A stretch of 22,780 nt of DNA from Lysobacterales bacterium. GTDB lineage: Bacteria > Pseudomonadota > Gammaproteobacteria > Xanthomonadales > SZUA-36. Below the pieces are notes generated by a model that made no database searches, was not told the origin of the DNA, and saw only the letters and a program-made list of their open reading frames with translations. Below, in pieces: positions 14,769-22,780 of the stretch; positions within the stretch are counted from its first letter, which is position 1; the number at the start of each line of letters is the position of its first letter. The stretch is taken from NCBI GenBank assembly GCA_013213875.1, contig JABSSV010000311.1:1-22780 (forward strand), written 5' to 3'. The position numbers were made by a program, and so were the translations under genes.

Positions 14769-16274
14769 CTACCAGCGGTAGTGAACCGTGTAGCGCAGGG
14801 TAGCCTCGTCTTCAGCGCCAACCGGAACGCTGAAGCGCACCTGGTTGCTGTCTTCCCTGACGGGCTGATGGCTGCTGCTTTCCAGTTCTGCATTGGCCAT
14901 GCGGTAGAGGGTTTCGCGCACCGTTATCTGCACCGGGTCTGATTTCTGATTACGCAGCGTCAGCTCGAAGGTTTCCCATAGCTGCCGGCTGCGGGTGTCG
15001 ATGCGGAAGTCGACCTGTTTGCGTTCGCCGACCAAATCGAAGGCTTTGCCCAGCTTCAACTGCACGGTCTCATTGCGGGGTGTGTGCTGGATCACATCCT
15101 CACCAATAAATTCCACCGCGCCATCGGCCGTATCCAGCTGGTTCACGCGCACCCGGCCTGCCGGAAGGGGTATGCCCAGGCCCTGCGCCTGTGAATTTTC
15201 AAAACGCACAAAGACCTGCACCCCGGCGCTGGTCCGGGCACCAAAGCTCTGGTCCAGCTGTGGCTCGCGGCTGATGCCGCGGCCCTGGTGGGCAGAGAAA
15301 ACATAGTCTTTTTCACAGGCAATGGCGTGCACGGCGGGAAACAGCTCCAGCTGCTTGGTGGCATTTTGTGGCAGGTCCGTAGGGCGCGGCAGTGTGTACA
15401 GGTGGTATTCGAAAAACGCCTTTTCCTCGAACCCTGCCGGTGCGGCGTCCATGGCCATGGCCTCACGCATGTAGCTTCGCGCGGGCCGCGCGTGGGCTGC
15501 GCGATTGGGCTCACCAGCGACCAACTTGAGCCGTGCCTGGTCATAGCTGGCGCCGGACTGGTTGATGATCGATACCCAGGCGCCAAGATCCACGCGGCAG
15601 TGATCGGATTCATCCAGCAGTAGATTGTAGTCAGCCCACCAGGTCATGCCGCCGGTCTCGTAGCTTAAGCGCGTCTGTTGCTCACCAGCGCTTGGGCTAT
15701 CGAGCTGCCACAGCAGGGTCGGACGGGTCAGCAACCCGCCCGGCAAATCCGGAAAGCGAATGTTGCTGTAGCTGCGCAGGGCGCGAACCGAGCCATCTTC
15801 AAGCTGAAGCGTCAGGCCGTCGCTGGCGCTGAGCAGGATGCCATCCAGTAGCGTGACGGAATCGCCCAGGGCCTGCTCCACCGTGATGGGCTGACCAATA
15901 TATTTTTGCGGCAGCTTGTCCTGAGAAACGAGGTCGAACTGAAAACTCTGTTCTATGACGCGTGTGCCCGGTTCATCCAGGGAGCTGAAGCTAACCGTTG
16001 TGGGGTCAATGAGTGCGGCCACATCCTGCACCCGCAGCGCCTGTTGTCCCTGCTGGAAGCGATAGGGTCGATCGTGTCGAACCATCGCGTAGCCCGGCAA
16101 CTGGGCGCCCATTTGGCGCCCGCTAACCGGGCGATAGAGGTCCGGATCAACGGCGCCCGGGCGCAGGGTAGAGTAAATGGTCACCGCCTGATCACCGGTC
16201 GCAGCCGCGGGGCTGGGCAGCGCGCCGCCAGCGGCCACAGACAGGGCCAGCAGAGCTTGGGGAAGTGCCGTCAT
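14769..16274 (-). CDS. Secreted DUF4139 domain-containing protein
   Basis: 501 aa with an N-terminal signal peptide (MTALPQALLALSVAAGGA, cleaved near AAA) and no further membrane segment, so periplasmic or outer-surface. The sequence is beta-rich throughout, with family-like stretches such as LSYETGGMTWWADYNLLL, GAWVSIINQSGASYDQARLKLVAGE and a final ITVRETLYRM and LRYTVHYRW strand region, characteristic of DUF4139 proteins. Function of the family is unknown. ATG 16274 has an AAAGGA Shine-Dalgarno at good spacing. It follows the PH-domain pair by 90 bp on the same strand and may belong to that transcript. Confidence 0.85.
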   Translation of the reverse strand: MTALPQALLALSVAAGGALPSPAAATGDQAVTIYSTLRPGAVDPDLYRPVSGRQMGAQLPGYAMVRHDRPYRFQQGQQALRVQDVAALIDPTTVSFSSLDEPGTRVIEQSFQFDLVSQDKLPQKYIGQPITVEQALGDSVTLLDGILLSASDGLTLQLEDGSVRALRSYSNIRFPDLPGGLLTRPTLLWQLDSPSAGEQQTRLSYETGGMTWWADYNLLLDESDHCRVDLGAWVSIINQSGASYDQARLKLVAGEPNRAAHARPARSYMREAMAMDAAPAGFEEKAFFEYHLYTLPRPTDLPQNATKQLELFPAVHAIACEKDYVFSAHQGRGISREPQLDQSFGARTSAGVQVFVRFENSQAQGLGIPLPAGRVRVNQLDTADGAVEFIGEDVIQHTPRNETVQLKLGKAFDLVGERKQVDFRIDTRSRQLWETFELTLRNQKSDPVQITVRETLYRMANAELESSSHQPVREDSNQVRFSVPVGAEDEATLRYTVHYRW

Positions 16275-16364
16275 AAGATAGTCCTTTCAGCCAATGAATA
16301 CCCTGCATAACGATGCCGGTGGTTGAAAGGGGTTAGCGCGGTCCGGTTTTTTAGACGTCCGTGA

Positions 16365-17948
16365 CTAGAACCACCGCCGCTGGCTGCTTTCCGCGTGATA
16401 AATGGCCAGATCCCGAAAACGCTCCGCTTTGGAAACGGGAAGGTAGGAAAGCGTGAGGCTGTGCGATGCCAGATGAATGGTCAGGTTGGCCAGTCCGCGC
16501 CGGGCTTGCCAGGGTGTCTGTATGAGATCAACGCGCTGCACCTTAAACAGGGGAAATACGGTGATCGTACGGCCGATAAACCCTGAGCGGTGATAACCAA
16601 AATCGCCGTCCACGGCCAGACCATACTGGCCGGATATACGGTAGAAAATCAGTAGCAAGGCGAGTGTTGCCATGGCCGATATGAGCAAAAAACCAGCGCT
16701 GGTCAGCATGGCCAGAATGCCCAAGGCCAGTGTCAGGGGCACCATGATCCAGGCGGTGCTCACCAGCGTGTAGCGCAGCCGTGAGATACCGGTATAGCGC
16801 GCGCGCTCCGGCCGGGCGCCGGTAAGGAATTCCGCACTCAAGCGGGCTGCCTCCGGCGGTGTCTGGGCAGGCACAATCAGGGCTGGGCGAGCACCTGGCA
16901 TACCGGAATTCTGTTGGGCCTGAACACTGACACCGGCGCTGGCCTGCTGCAACTGGAGGTTGATACGCCCGAGCAAACGCGCAATGGCGTTCTGTTTCCA
17001 GACCACGGCCTGAATCTTGTGTTGGCTGAGGGACTCATCGTGCTTACTCAGCAGCCCCCGGGAACAGCGGTAGCGGTCCTCGCTGCGCAGGAGCTGATAG
17101 CCATGGTAGCGGAACAGTGCGCCCATCATCGACAGCATGGGCAAGGCGAGGAGAATCAACGCCAACAGGCTGGTGCCCAGTAGCACCAGCAGGGTGGTCC
17201 CACCGCGGGCCTGTATCTGATCTACGCGGTTGCCCAGCTGGAGCCACTCGGCGAGCTGGTCCAGCAGCTCTTGGCTGCTGTCACCGGAGCTAAAGAAGAA
17301 GCCGGTACCCAAAACCACCCAGAGGAGGAAGTTGGCGGTCAGGCCATACAGCAGGATGTCCTTTGATTTGAGGGCCACAATCAGCTCGCCCTCCTGCTGT
17401 AGGGCGTCGTCGCTGATTTGCGCCGCCGCCCCGGCGGTGTTGTTCTCATTGAGGCGCGCCGCGATGGTTCGCCGAATGTCTTCGGCCACGCAGGTTTTCA
17501 CGCCGAACAAACTCACTTCCTTACCGCTGCTGCCGGCCGTATCAACGGCCAGAACGGCGAGGCCGAAGGGTCGCATGTAGAAGGGTGTCGTGATGTTAAT
17601 GTTTTGAATGCGCTCGAAGCTGATGTCCAGCGCCTCACGTTGCAGCACACCGCGTTGCACCAGTAGGCGGTCGCCGGCTAGGGCATAGCGAAAGCGCAGG
17701 AAGGAAAGCGCACCATACGCAGCCAGTAGCAGCACCAGCAGAACGATAGCGCTCAGGAGCCAGGCCTGTGTCGCCAGGGACTTCCCCAGCGCAGCCGCGG
17801 CCACTACCAGGGCTGGCAACGCATTGAGGCCAACGTCCCGGATGAAGGCAAAGCCATAAAAAAGAATCGACAGGGGAGAAATCCGGTGCCATTGCTCGAC
17901 AGGATCAGCCTGCAACGGTTTCCCGGGTGGCATCAGCGACTCACTCAT
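16365..17948 (-). CDS. ydbT: Bacterial PH-domain membrane protein, YdbT-like
   Basis: 527 aa (E. coli YdbT is about 490). Three bacterial PH (bPH2/DUF304) modules alternate with paired membrane helices: helices about 42-82, PH1 about 85-165, helices about 198-275, PH2 about 278-340, helices about 395-440, PH3 about 445-520. The repeated pattern of RGVLQRE...ISFERIQNI, SRGLLSKHDESLSQHKIQ and HRSGFIGRTITVFPLFKVQ is one hallmark per module. The protein sits in the inner membrane; a membrane-stress or lipid role has been suggested for the family. The start lies nine bases after the ydbS stop, so both are one operon. Confidence 0.9.
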   Translation of the reverse strand: MSESLMPPGKPLQADPVEQWHRISPLSILFYGFAFIRDVGLNALPALVVAAAALGKSLATQAWLLSAIVLLVLLLAAYGALSFLRFRYALAGDRLLVQRGVLQREALDISFERIQNINITTPFYMRPFGLAVLAVDTAGSSGKEVSLFGVKTCVAEDIRRTIAARLNENNTAGAAAQISDDALQQEGELIVALKSKDILLYGLTANFLLWVVLGTGFFFSSGDSSQELLDQLAEWLQLGNRVDQIQARGGTTLLVLLGTSLLALILLALPMLSMMGALFRYHGYQLLRSEDRYRCSRGLLSKHDESLSQHKIQAVVWKQNAIARLLGRINLQLQQASAGVSVQAQQNSGMPGARPALIVPAQTPPEAARLSAEFLTGARPERARYTGISRLRYTLVSTAWIMVPLTLALGILAMLTSAGFLLISAMATLALLLIFYRISGQYGLAVDGDFGYHRSGFIGRTITVFPLFKVQRVDLIQTPWQARRGLANLTIHLASHSLTLSYLPVSKAERFRDLAIYHAESSQRRWF

Positions 17949-17957
17949 GCGGCAGGA

Positions 17958-18503
17958 TTAGTGATTCTGCAGGTCTTGCAGGTGGGTACAGCGACTCAGA
18001 ATAAGCTCCCGCAGGCGCTCTGCGTCATTCTGCAGCAAACTGCCGATGCTGAGATCCACGTCGGTCCCACCGGCGGTGAAACACTTTAGCGTGGCCAGGC
18101 CGAAGCGGCGCTGAAGTGGCCCAGAGCTCACTTCCACATGTTGTATGCGGTTGAAGGGCAAAACCACCTGTTTTCGAAAAATGACGCCGCTGCGAAAGGC
18201 GAGGTCATGCTCGCGCAGCGCGTAGCCCTTGCGCCGCACGCGCTGCAGCGCCAGCCAGGCGATGCCGAGCCACAGCACGATCAGCAGGGTAAAACCCAGC
18301 GCCAGAACCACTTTGAGAGTGGTCGCCGCCGGTGCCAGATAGCTGGCGATAGCTGCGCTCGCTCCAGCCAATAGCAGGATGCCGAGTAAGATCGCCAGCT
18401 CAATGCGAATTTCGCGCCGATGCTCGGGGGGCATGGGAATCCAGTCCACCGTTCGCAGGTGCGGCAAGTCGTCGAGGCTGAGGGTTTGATTGCTGAAGCT
18501 CAT
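17958..18503 (-). CDS. ydbS: Bacterial PH-domain membrane protein, YdbS-like
   Basis: 181 aa: a short cytoplasmic N-terminus, two membrane helices (about 34-58 and 64-86), then one PH module (88-170) with GYALREHDLAFRSGVIFRK and LPFNRIQHVEVSSGPLQRRF, the consensus bPH2 strand-turn pattern. It is the usual partner of YdbT and precedes it in the operon, as in other proteobacteria. The ATG at 18503 has AAAGG only at poor spacing; the -10-like TAAACT seven bases upstream makes a leaderless message more likely. Divergent from the DUF1643 gene. Confidence 0.9.
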   Translation of the reverse strand: MSFSNQTLSLDDLPHLRTVDWIPMPPEHRREIRIELAILLGILLLAGASAAIASYLAPAATTLKVVLALGFTLLIVLWLGIAWLALQRVRRKGYALREHDLAFRSGVIFRKQVVLPFNRIQHVEVSSGPLQRRFGLATLKCFTAGGTDVDLSIGSLLQNDAERLRELILSRCTHLQDLQNH

Positions 18504-18510
18504 GCACGGC

Positions 18511-18516
18511 AGTTTA
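18511..18516 (-). promoter_or_regulatory. -10 element of a probable leaderless transcript (ydbS)
   Basis: Minus-strand TAAACT ends seven bases before the ydbS ATG, putting the start point at or beside the start codon. The -35 region is weak. Confidence 0.45.
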
Positions 18517-18638
18517 CCTTTGCGCCAAAATTTTGCACGGGTCAGAGGTCATGAACGGTGACGTGCTCACGATCTTCGCTGAGTCTGATTTAAACTCTGG
18601 CGCACGCACCTATCTGAGCTCACCAGCCGTCACTAACG

Positions 18639-19109
18639 ATGTTCAAACACGCTGAGTTTTCGCCCTGTCGCCACTATCGCTATGCGCTCTACCGCCGCTG
18701 GGATGAGTCCCTGCCCGTGGTTTGCTTCATTGGGCTGAATCCTTCCACGGCTGATGAGCAGCTGGATGACCCTACCCTGCGCCGCACCATGGATTTCGCC
18801 CGCCGTTGGGGCTACGGCGGTGTCGCCAACGGTAACTTGTTTGCTTACCGGGCGACGGACCCGACGGTGATGAAGGCTGCTGCTGATCCCGTGGGTCCGG
18901 ACAACGATGAGTGGCTGCAGCGCCTTTGCGGCCAGGCCGGCCTGGTGATTGCCGCCTGGGGCAACCATGGTGCCTTTCAGGAACGATCTGCCCGGGTCCG
19001 GTCCACGCTGGGGCCCCTGCACGTGCTGAAGCTGAACCGCAGCGGCGAGCCCGCTCACCCGCTCTATCAGCCGGCCCACCGACAGGCCCAGCGCTGGCAT
19101 TTGCGCTAA
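18639..19109 (+). CDS. DUF1643 domain-containing protein
   Basis: 156 aa, covering the whole domain. It has the family's characteristic segments: YRYALYRRWDESLPVVCFIGLNPS in two parts, STADEQLDDPTLRRTMDFA, RWGYGGVANGNLFAYRATDP, and the late VIAAWGNHG followed by LKLNRSGEPAHPLY. DUF1643 proteins are small soluble proteins of unknown function, frequently found next to mobile or phage genes, although here the neighbours look chromosomal. The conserved N-P-S-T-A-D and A-W-G segments look like an enzyme pocket. No good Shine-Dalgarno precedes ATG 18639. No partner gene is evident. Confidence 0.9.
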   Translation: MFKHAEFSPCRHYRYALYRRWDESLPVVCFIGLNPSTADEQLDDPTLRRTMDFARRWGYGGVANGNLFAYRATDPTVMKAAADPVGPDNDEWLQRLCGQAGLVIAAWGNHGAFQERSARVRSTLGPLHVLKLNRSGEPAHPLYQPAHRQAQRWHLR

Positions 19110-19161
19110 GCGCTTGCATGCCGGCGGGCGGACCCTCGTGTATTCATCACCAGCGCTTGTG

Positions 19162-19167
19162 TATGCT
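19162..19167 (+). promoter_or_regulatory. Possible -10 of the DUF305-LVIVD gene
   Basis: TATGCT, giving a leader of about 33 nt that includes a GGAG Shine-Dalgarno before ATG 19207. It overlaps one copy of an AGCGCTTG repeat. No convincing -35. Confidence 0.35.
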
Positions 19168-19206
19168 AGGTCGCTATCAACGGTATCGACTTTCGGAGTT
19201 TTCACT

Positions 19207-21624
19207 ATGGCTTCTTCTTTGACGCTTCGCGGCGTGTTGCCGGGCGCGCTGGCGCTGACGCTGGCCGCTTCTTCCTGGGCCCAAACGCCGGCACCCATTG
19301 TGCAGCCGGGTGCTCCGGGTCAGCCAAGTAAAACGCTGGCTGCCGAGGACGCTGTACAGATCGCCGATACGGCCTACACGGTGGATGACGTGCGCTTTCT
19401 GACCGATATGATTCCGCATCATCACCAGGCACTGGTCATGTCCCGGTGGGCGCCTGAGCGTACCAACAATCAGGAGATTCTGGATCTGGCGGGGCGCATC
19501 GACAGCACTCAGGCTGACGAAATTGCTTTTATGCAGGACTGGTTGCGTGAGCGCGGTGAGCCGGTGCCGGATCCCACGGCACACCATGCCATGCATGCGC
19601 ATCACGATATGGCCGGCATGGCCACGCCGGCACAAATGGAAGCGCTCGAAGCGTCGCGCGGCACGGCCTTTGATCGTCTGTTTCTGCAGCTGATGATTCC
19701 ACATCACGACGGTGCGCTGACCATGGCAGAGGAGCTGCTGGAGCAGCCGGGCGCTGCCTTTGACGCCACCCTGTTTGATTTCACCTCGGACGTACAGAAC
19801 GATCAGGCGGTTGAAATCGAGCGTATGAATGCCCTGCTGGTGGCGCTATCTGAAGACCCCCGGGCCAATCTGCGTTCCGGCCTCCGGGATGCGGAACAGG
19901 CCCTCATGAACATGGAGCTGCTGGCTGCCCTGCCCAAGCCGGCTGGATTTTTCGATCCGGACAACCCGGGCGAGCGCGGCAGTCTGCCTCTGGAAGACGA
20001 GGCAGATACCGACGGGGACGCGATGGATGAGACGCCAAGACTGCTGGGCGACAACTCCGATCGTCGCTACCCCATGCTTAGTTTTTCCAATACGGACATG
20101 GCGTTCCGCGATGATGTGCTGGTGGCCGGTAGCTACCATGGCTTCAACGTTTACCAGCTTCAGGACGGCATGCCGGAGCTTATGGCCTCCATCGTTTGCC
20201 CGGGCGGCCAAGGTGACGTGTCCATTGTCGGTGACCTGCTGATCATGTCCGTGGAACAGACCCGAGGTCGTCTGGACTGCGGCCTCGAGGGTGTCAGTGA
20301 AGATGTCAGCCCGGAGCGTTTTCGCGGGCTGAGAATTTTCGATATTTCTGATCTGAAAAACCCGATACAGGTGGGTGCCGTGCAGACCTGCCGGGGTTCC
20401 CATACGCATTCGGTAGTGTCCGGCCCTGATGCAGACGGCAAGATTGTGGTGTTCAATTCAGGCACCTCGATCGTACGTGAGAATGAAGAGCTGGCCAGCT
20501 GCTTTGATGAAGTGCCCGGTGACGATCGCACGGCTTTGTTCCGCATTGATGTGATCGAGATCCCCGTGGATAACCCGTCCGCTGCGCGCATCGTAGACAG
20601 TCCGGCGGTGTTTGCTGACGATGAAACCGGCGCCCTGGCCGGCCTGTGGCGCGGTGGTGACCACGGTGACGATACGCAGGAGACCTACGTTACGGACCAG
20701 TGCCATGACATTACGGTATTTCCATCCGGCGCTATTGCAGCCGGCGCCTGTTCGGGCAACGGCATTATTTTTGATATTTCCAATCCGCGCGAACCGAAAC
20801 GCATCGACGTGGTGACCGATACGGGCTTTGCCTACTGGCACTCTGCCACCTTCAATAACGATGGCACTAAAGTGCTGTTTACCGATGAGTGGGGTGGCGG
20901 TTCCCGGCCCCGTTGCCGGGCCTGGGATCCGCTGAACTGGGGCGCTAATGCGATCTATGACATCGTTGACGGCAAGCTTGAGTTCCGCAGTCACTACAAG
21001 ATGCCGGCGCCGCAGTTGGAGACCGAGAACTGTGTGGCTCATAACGGCTCCATCGTGCCGGTACCCGGGCGCGATATTTTCGTCCAGGCCTGGTATCAGG
21101 GCGGCATCAGCGTGATGGACTTTACCGATTCAGCCAATCCGGTGGAGATTGCCTACTTTGACCGAGGGCCACTGTTTGATGACGAGCTGGTGGTTGGCGG
21201 TTTCTGGTCGGTCTACTACTACGAAGGCGCCATTTACGGCACGGAGATCGTCCGCGGGCTGGACGTGCTGCGCCTGACGCCCAGTGAATACCTCAGCGCC
21301 AATGAGATCGCTGCCGCGGCACTGGCCCAGCAGCCGGGCGCGGTTGGGCGTTTGTTCAATCCGCAGCAGCAGTTTCCCGTAAGCTGGCCGGCGGAGCCCG
21401 TGGTGGCAAGAGCCTATCTGGATCAGCTGCAGCGGGCGGGAGCGCTTAGCGAAGAGGCGCGCAGCAACTGGGATGAAGCGCTGGGCCGGGTCGATTCGGC
21501 CTTTGCCGCAGGTGAGGCCGATCCCGCGCTGGCCAGTGAGCTGGAGACCCTGGCGGCCGGCCTGGCGGGCACCGGTGCCCTGGCGGCCACGCTTAGCGAG
21601 CTGGCCGCCCGCTTGCGCGGCTAA
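19207..21624 (+). CDS. Secreted DUF305 plus LVIVD beta-propeller protein
   Basis: 805 aa. Signal peptide with cleavage after SWA (residue 25). A DUF305 domain (about 55-215) carries both of its marks, DMIPHHHQAL (68-76) and LMIPHHDGAL (162-171), joined by a His/Met-rich linker HHAMHAHHDMAGM (126-138), suggestive of copper or another metal. A long propeller of LVIVD-type repeats (about 285-690) follows: VAGSYHGFNVYQL, RGLRIFDISDLKNP, GIIFDISNPREP, GGISVMDFTDSANP. Several repeats contain a His-centred motif (SHTHS, QCHDI, YWHSA, VAHNG). A helical Ala-rich tail ends it. Probably periplasmic or secreted and metal-binding; the activity is unknown. ATG 19207 is picked for its signal peptide and GGAG site; the upstream in-frame extension has no signal. 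Confidence 0.88.
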   Translation: MASSLTLRGVLPGALALTLAASSWAQTPAPIVQPGAPGQPSKTLAAEDAVQIADTAYTVDDVRFLTDMIPHHHQALVMSRWAPERTNNQEILDLAGRIDSTQADEIAFMQDWLRERGEPVPDPTAHHAMHAHHDMAGMATPAQMEALEASRGTAFDRLFLQLMIPHHDGALTMAEELLEQPGAAFDATLFDFTSDVQNDQAVEIERMNALLVALSEDPRANLRSGLRDAEQALMNMELLAALPKPAGFFDPDNPGERGSLPLEDEADTDGDAMDETPRLLGDNSDRRYPMLSFSNTDMAFRDDVLVAGSYHGFNVYQLQDGMPELMASIVCPGGQGDVSIVGDLLIMSVEQTRGRLDCGLEGVSEDVSPERFRGLRIFDISDLKNPIQVGAVQTCRGSHTHSVVSGPDADGKIVVFNSGTSIVRENEELASCFDEVPGDDRTALFRIDVIEIPVDNPSAARIVDSPAVFADDETGALAGLWRGGDHGDDTQETYVTDQCHDITVFPSGAIAAGACSGNGIIFDISNPREPKRIDVVTDTGFAYWHSATFNNDGTKVLFTDEWGGGSRPRCRAWDPLNWGANAIYDIVDGKLEFRSHYKMPAPQLETENCVAHNGSIVPVPGRDIFVQAWYQGGISVMDFTDSANPVEIAYFDRGPLFDDELVVGGFWSVYYYEGAIYGTEIVRGLDVLRLTPSEYLSANEIAAAALAQQPGAVGRLFNPQQQFPVSWPAEPVVARAYLDQLQRAGALSEEARSNWDEALGRVDSAFAAGEADPALASELETLAAGLAGTGALAATLSELAARLRG

Positions 21625-21636
21625 CAGGGGGGCTTG

Positions 21637-21662
21637 AGCCGGCTGCCCCGCGGTGGCCGGCT
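21637..21662 (+). terminator. GC hairpin after the DUF305-LVIVD gene, weak terminator candidate
   Basis: AGCCGGC (21637-21643) / GCCGGCT (21656-21662) with a 12-nt loop, 12 bases after the stop. There is no following U-run. A second pairing TTGAGC (21634-21639) / GCTCAA (21672-21677) overlaps it. Confidence 0.3.
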
Positions 21663-21740
21663 GGTAGAAAAGCTCAACCCTCCCCTGTGGTCGGTTGGTT
21701 AAGATAGAGACTGCTGCTTGCTTGGAAATCCCGCCTGCTC

Positions 21741-22780
21741 ATGTCACACGCCTCAAAGAACACCTGGAATGCACGCCTGTCGGTTGCGCTTCTGACCTTA
21801 TCCGTCAGCGCGGCGGGCAGCGCTGCGCCGTTTATACTCAACGCCGGTTTCAATGATGCCTGGTATCAGCCGGAAACCGCGGGTCAGGGCATGTTTGTCA
21901 ATGTCTTCCCGGAACTGGAACAGGTTTTTTTGGCCTGGTTTACCTTCGATCGGCACCCGGTGCTGGCGCCCTCTATGCTGGGCGCACCGGAGCAGCGCTG
22001 GTTGACGGCGATCGGCCCTTATCGGGGTAATCGGGCCGAGCTGACCGTAAGCCTGGCTGCCGGTGGTCTTTTTGACGCCGCCAGTCCGCTGCCGCAGCGG
22101 CAGCCTTACGGCACCATTGATCTGACCTTTCCCGACTGTGCGCGCATGACTGTGGGCTATGACTTGCCGCAGGCCGGCGCCCGGGGCCAGATGGAATTGC
22201 AGCGCGTGCTGGCCGACAACGTGGTGCTTTGCGAAACCTTGCTGGCCGAATTGCCCGCCTGCAGTGCAGGGACGCTGAGTGTTGCCGCCGACGATTCCAG
22301 ACTGCGCTATACGGGACGCTGGCAGGACGGTGATACTTCGACGCGGGACGTGTCCTGGGCAGGCGCGTCGGTCTTGCTGCGCTTCCGGGGGGAATCGGTC
22401 ACCGTAGACCTTGATCCGGGTTTTGCTGCGGAGCAGTTTCGCGTGGTGATTGATGGTGAGCCGGTCGATGAGGTGCTGGAAGTGCAGCCGGGGCGGCAGC
22501 GCTATCTGCTCGCCAGCGGTCTGGTGCCGGAGCAGGAGCACACGCTGCAGCTGATGAAGGAGACCTATTACAGCAACGCGACGCGTTTGCATGGCTTTGA
22601 AGTGCAGGGTTGTGAGGTATTGCAGGCACCCGCGCCCAGCCCGCGGCGTATCGCTTTTTTCGGCGACTCCAATATGGATGGCACTTCGTTGTATAACGAA
22701 AAAGACGCCGGCGACAGCGGCGCCTGGTTTGCCTATCCGGCGACGGTGGCGCGCATGCTGGATGCGGAATTTAGTCTGCA
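21741..22780 (+). CDS. Secreted SGNH/GDSL esterase (CE2-like), 3' truncated
   Basis: The frame is open from ATG 21741 past the window end; 346 codons are visible. Residues 1-28 form a signal peptide ending in AGSAA. Residues about 30-155 form an extra module beginning ILNAGFNDAWYQPETAGQG and containing VFLAWFTFDR and RWLTAIGPYRG, which I recognise as a recurrent secreted-protein module of gammaproteobacteria with no assigned function. Residues about 170-290 resemble the beta-sandwich that precedes the catalytic domain in CE2 esterases (LRYTGRWQDGD ... VLLRFRGESVTVDL). The SGNH domain starts RRIAFFGDSN, with the presumed nucleophile S310; the rest, including the catalytic His, is outside the window. 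It likely deacetylates a polysaccharide. A -10-like TAAGAT (21700-21705) lies upstream. Confidence 0.8.
   Translation, partial: MSHASKNTWNARLSVALLTLSVSAAGSAAPFILNAGFNDAWYQPETAGQGMFVNVFPELEQVFLAWFTFDRHPVLAPSMLGAPEQRWLTAIGPYRGNRAELTVSLAAGGLFDAASPLPQRQPYGTIDLTFPDCARMTVGYDLPQAGARGQMELQRVLADNVVLCETLLAELPACSAGTLSVAADDSRLRYTGRWQDGDTSTRDVSWAGASVLLRFRGESVTVDLDPGFAAEQFRVVIDGEPVDEVLEVQPGRQRYLLASGLVPEQEHTLQLMKETYYSNATRLHGFEVQGCEVLQAPAPSPRRIAFFGDSNMDGTSLYNEKDAGDSGAWFAYPATVARMLDAEFSL

Noticed and set aside
21798..22592. 264-codon minus-strand frame within the SGNH esterase gene
   Set aside because: It lies wholly opposite a protein with signal peptide, CE2-like sandwich and GDS motif; a GC-rich shadow.

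Overview
This is a GC-rich chromosomal stretch (by eye about 60% GC) whose genes look gammaproteobacterial. The pointers are a PH-domain pair of the YdbS/YdbT type, a GcvR-like double-ACT protein, a CarD-type regulator next to a CspA-type cold-shock gene, DUF885 and DUF5117-type peptidases, and lipoprotein signal peptides. A group near the Xanthomonadales/Chromatiales is my best guess. No phage, transposon, CRISPR, tRNA or rRNA was seen. Most of the window is ordinary chromosomal housekeeping and envelope content.

Region 1 (1-3358): the C-terminal end of a large zinc metalloprotease is followed by a structured non-coding stretch ending in a strong rho-independent terminator (sRNA candidate A). 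Then come three minus-strand genes: an MBL-fold lipoprotein (distal), a CarD-family RNA-polymerase-binding regulator, and a cold-shock protein. The carD gene has no ATG, GTG or TTG that keeps its N-terminal domain; its only plausible start is an ATT behind a good Shine-Dalgarno. Between carD and the cold-shock gene, a second orphan plus-strand terminator marks sRNA candidate B.

Region 2 (3663-5802): four small plus-strand genes, namely a tandem-ACT regulator, a Cys-rich single-pass membrane protein, a cupin overlapping it by one base, and an unrecognised helical protein. Region 3 (5876-9316): an ABC exporter and an alanine/glycine:cation symporter. Region 4 (9338-12834): a class III aminotransferase (minus) diverging from an SDR oxidoreductase, which is followed by a DUF819 membrane protein. 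Region 5 (12899-18503): a DUF885 lipoprotein peptidase converging on a minus-strand DUF4139 secreted protein and the PH-domain pair ydbT/ydbS. Region 6 (18639-22780): a DUF1643 protein, a large secreted DUF305 plus LVIVD-propeller protein, and a truncated secreted SGNH/CE2-type esterase.

Regions 3-5 combine amino-acid uptake, transamination and peptide cleavage, consistent with an organism living on peptides, but they are not one operon. Several genes (ABC exporter, SDR, ydbS, perhaps DUF819) have a -10-like hexamer 6-8 nt before the start codon and no clear Shine-Dalgarno, which suggests leaderless transcripts. The observations most worth following up are the AUU-start carD, the two sRNA candidates and the DUF305-LVIVD fusion. 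I found no convincing new multi-gene system.
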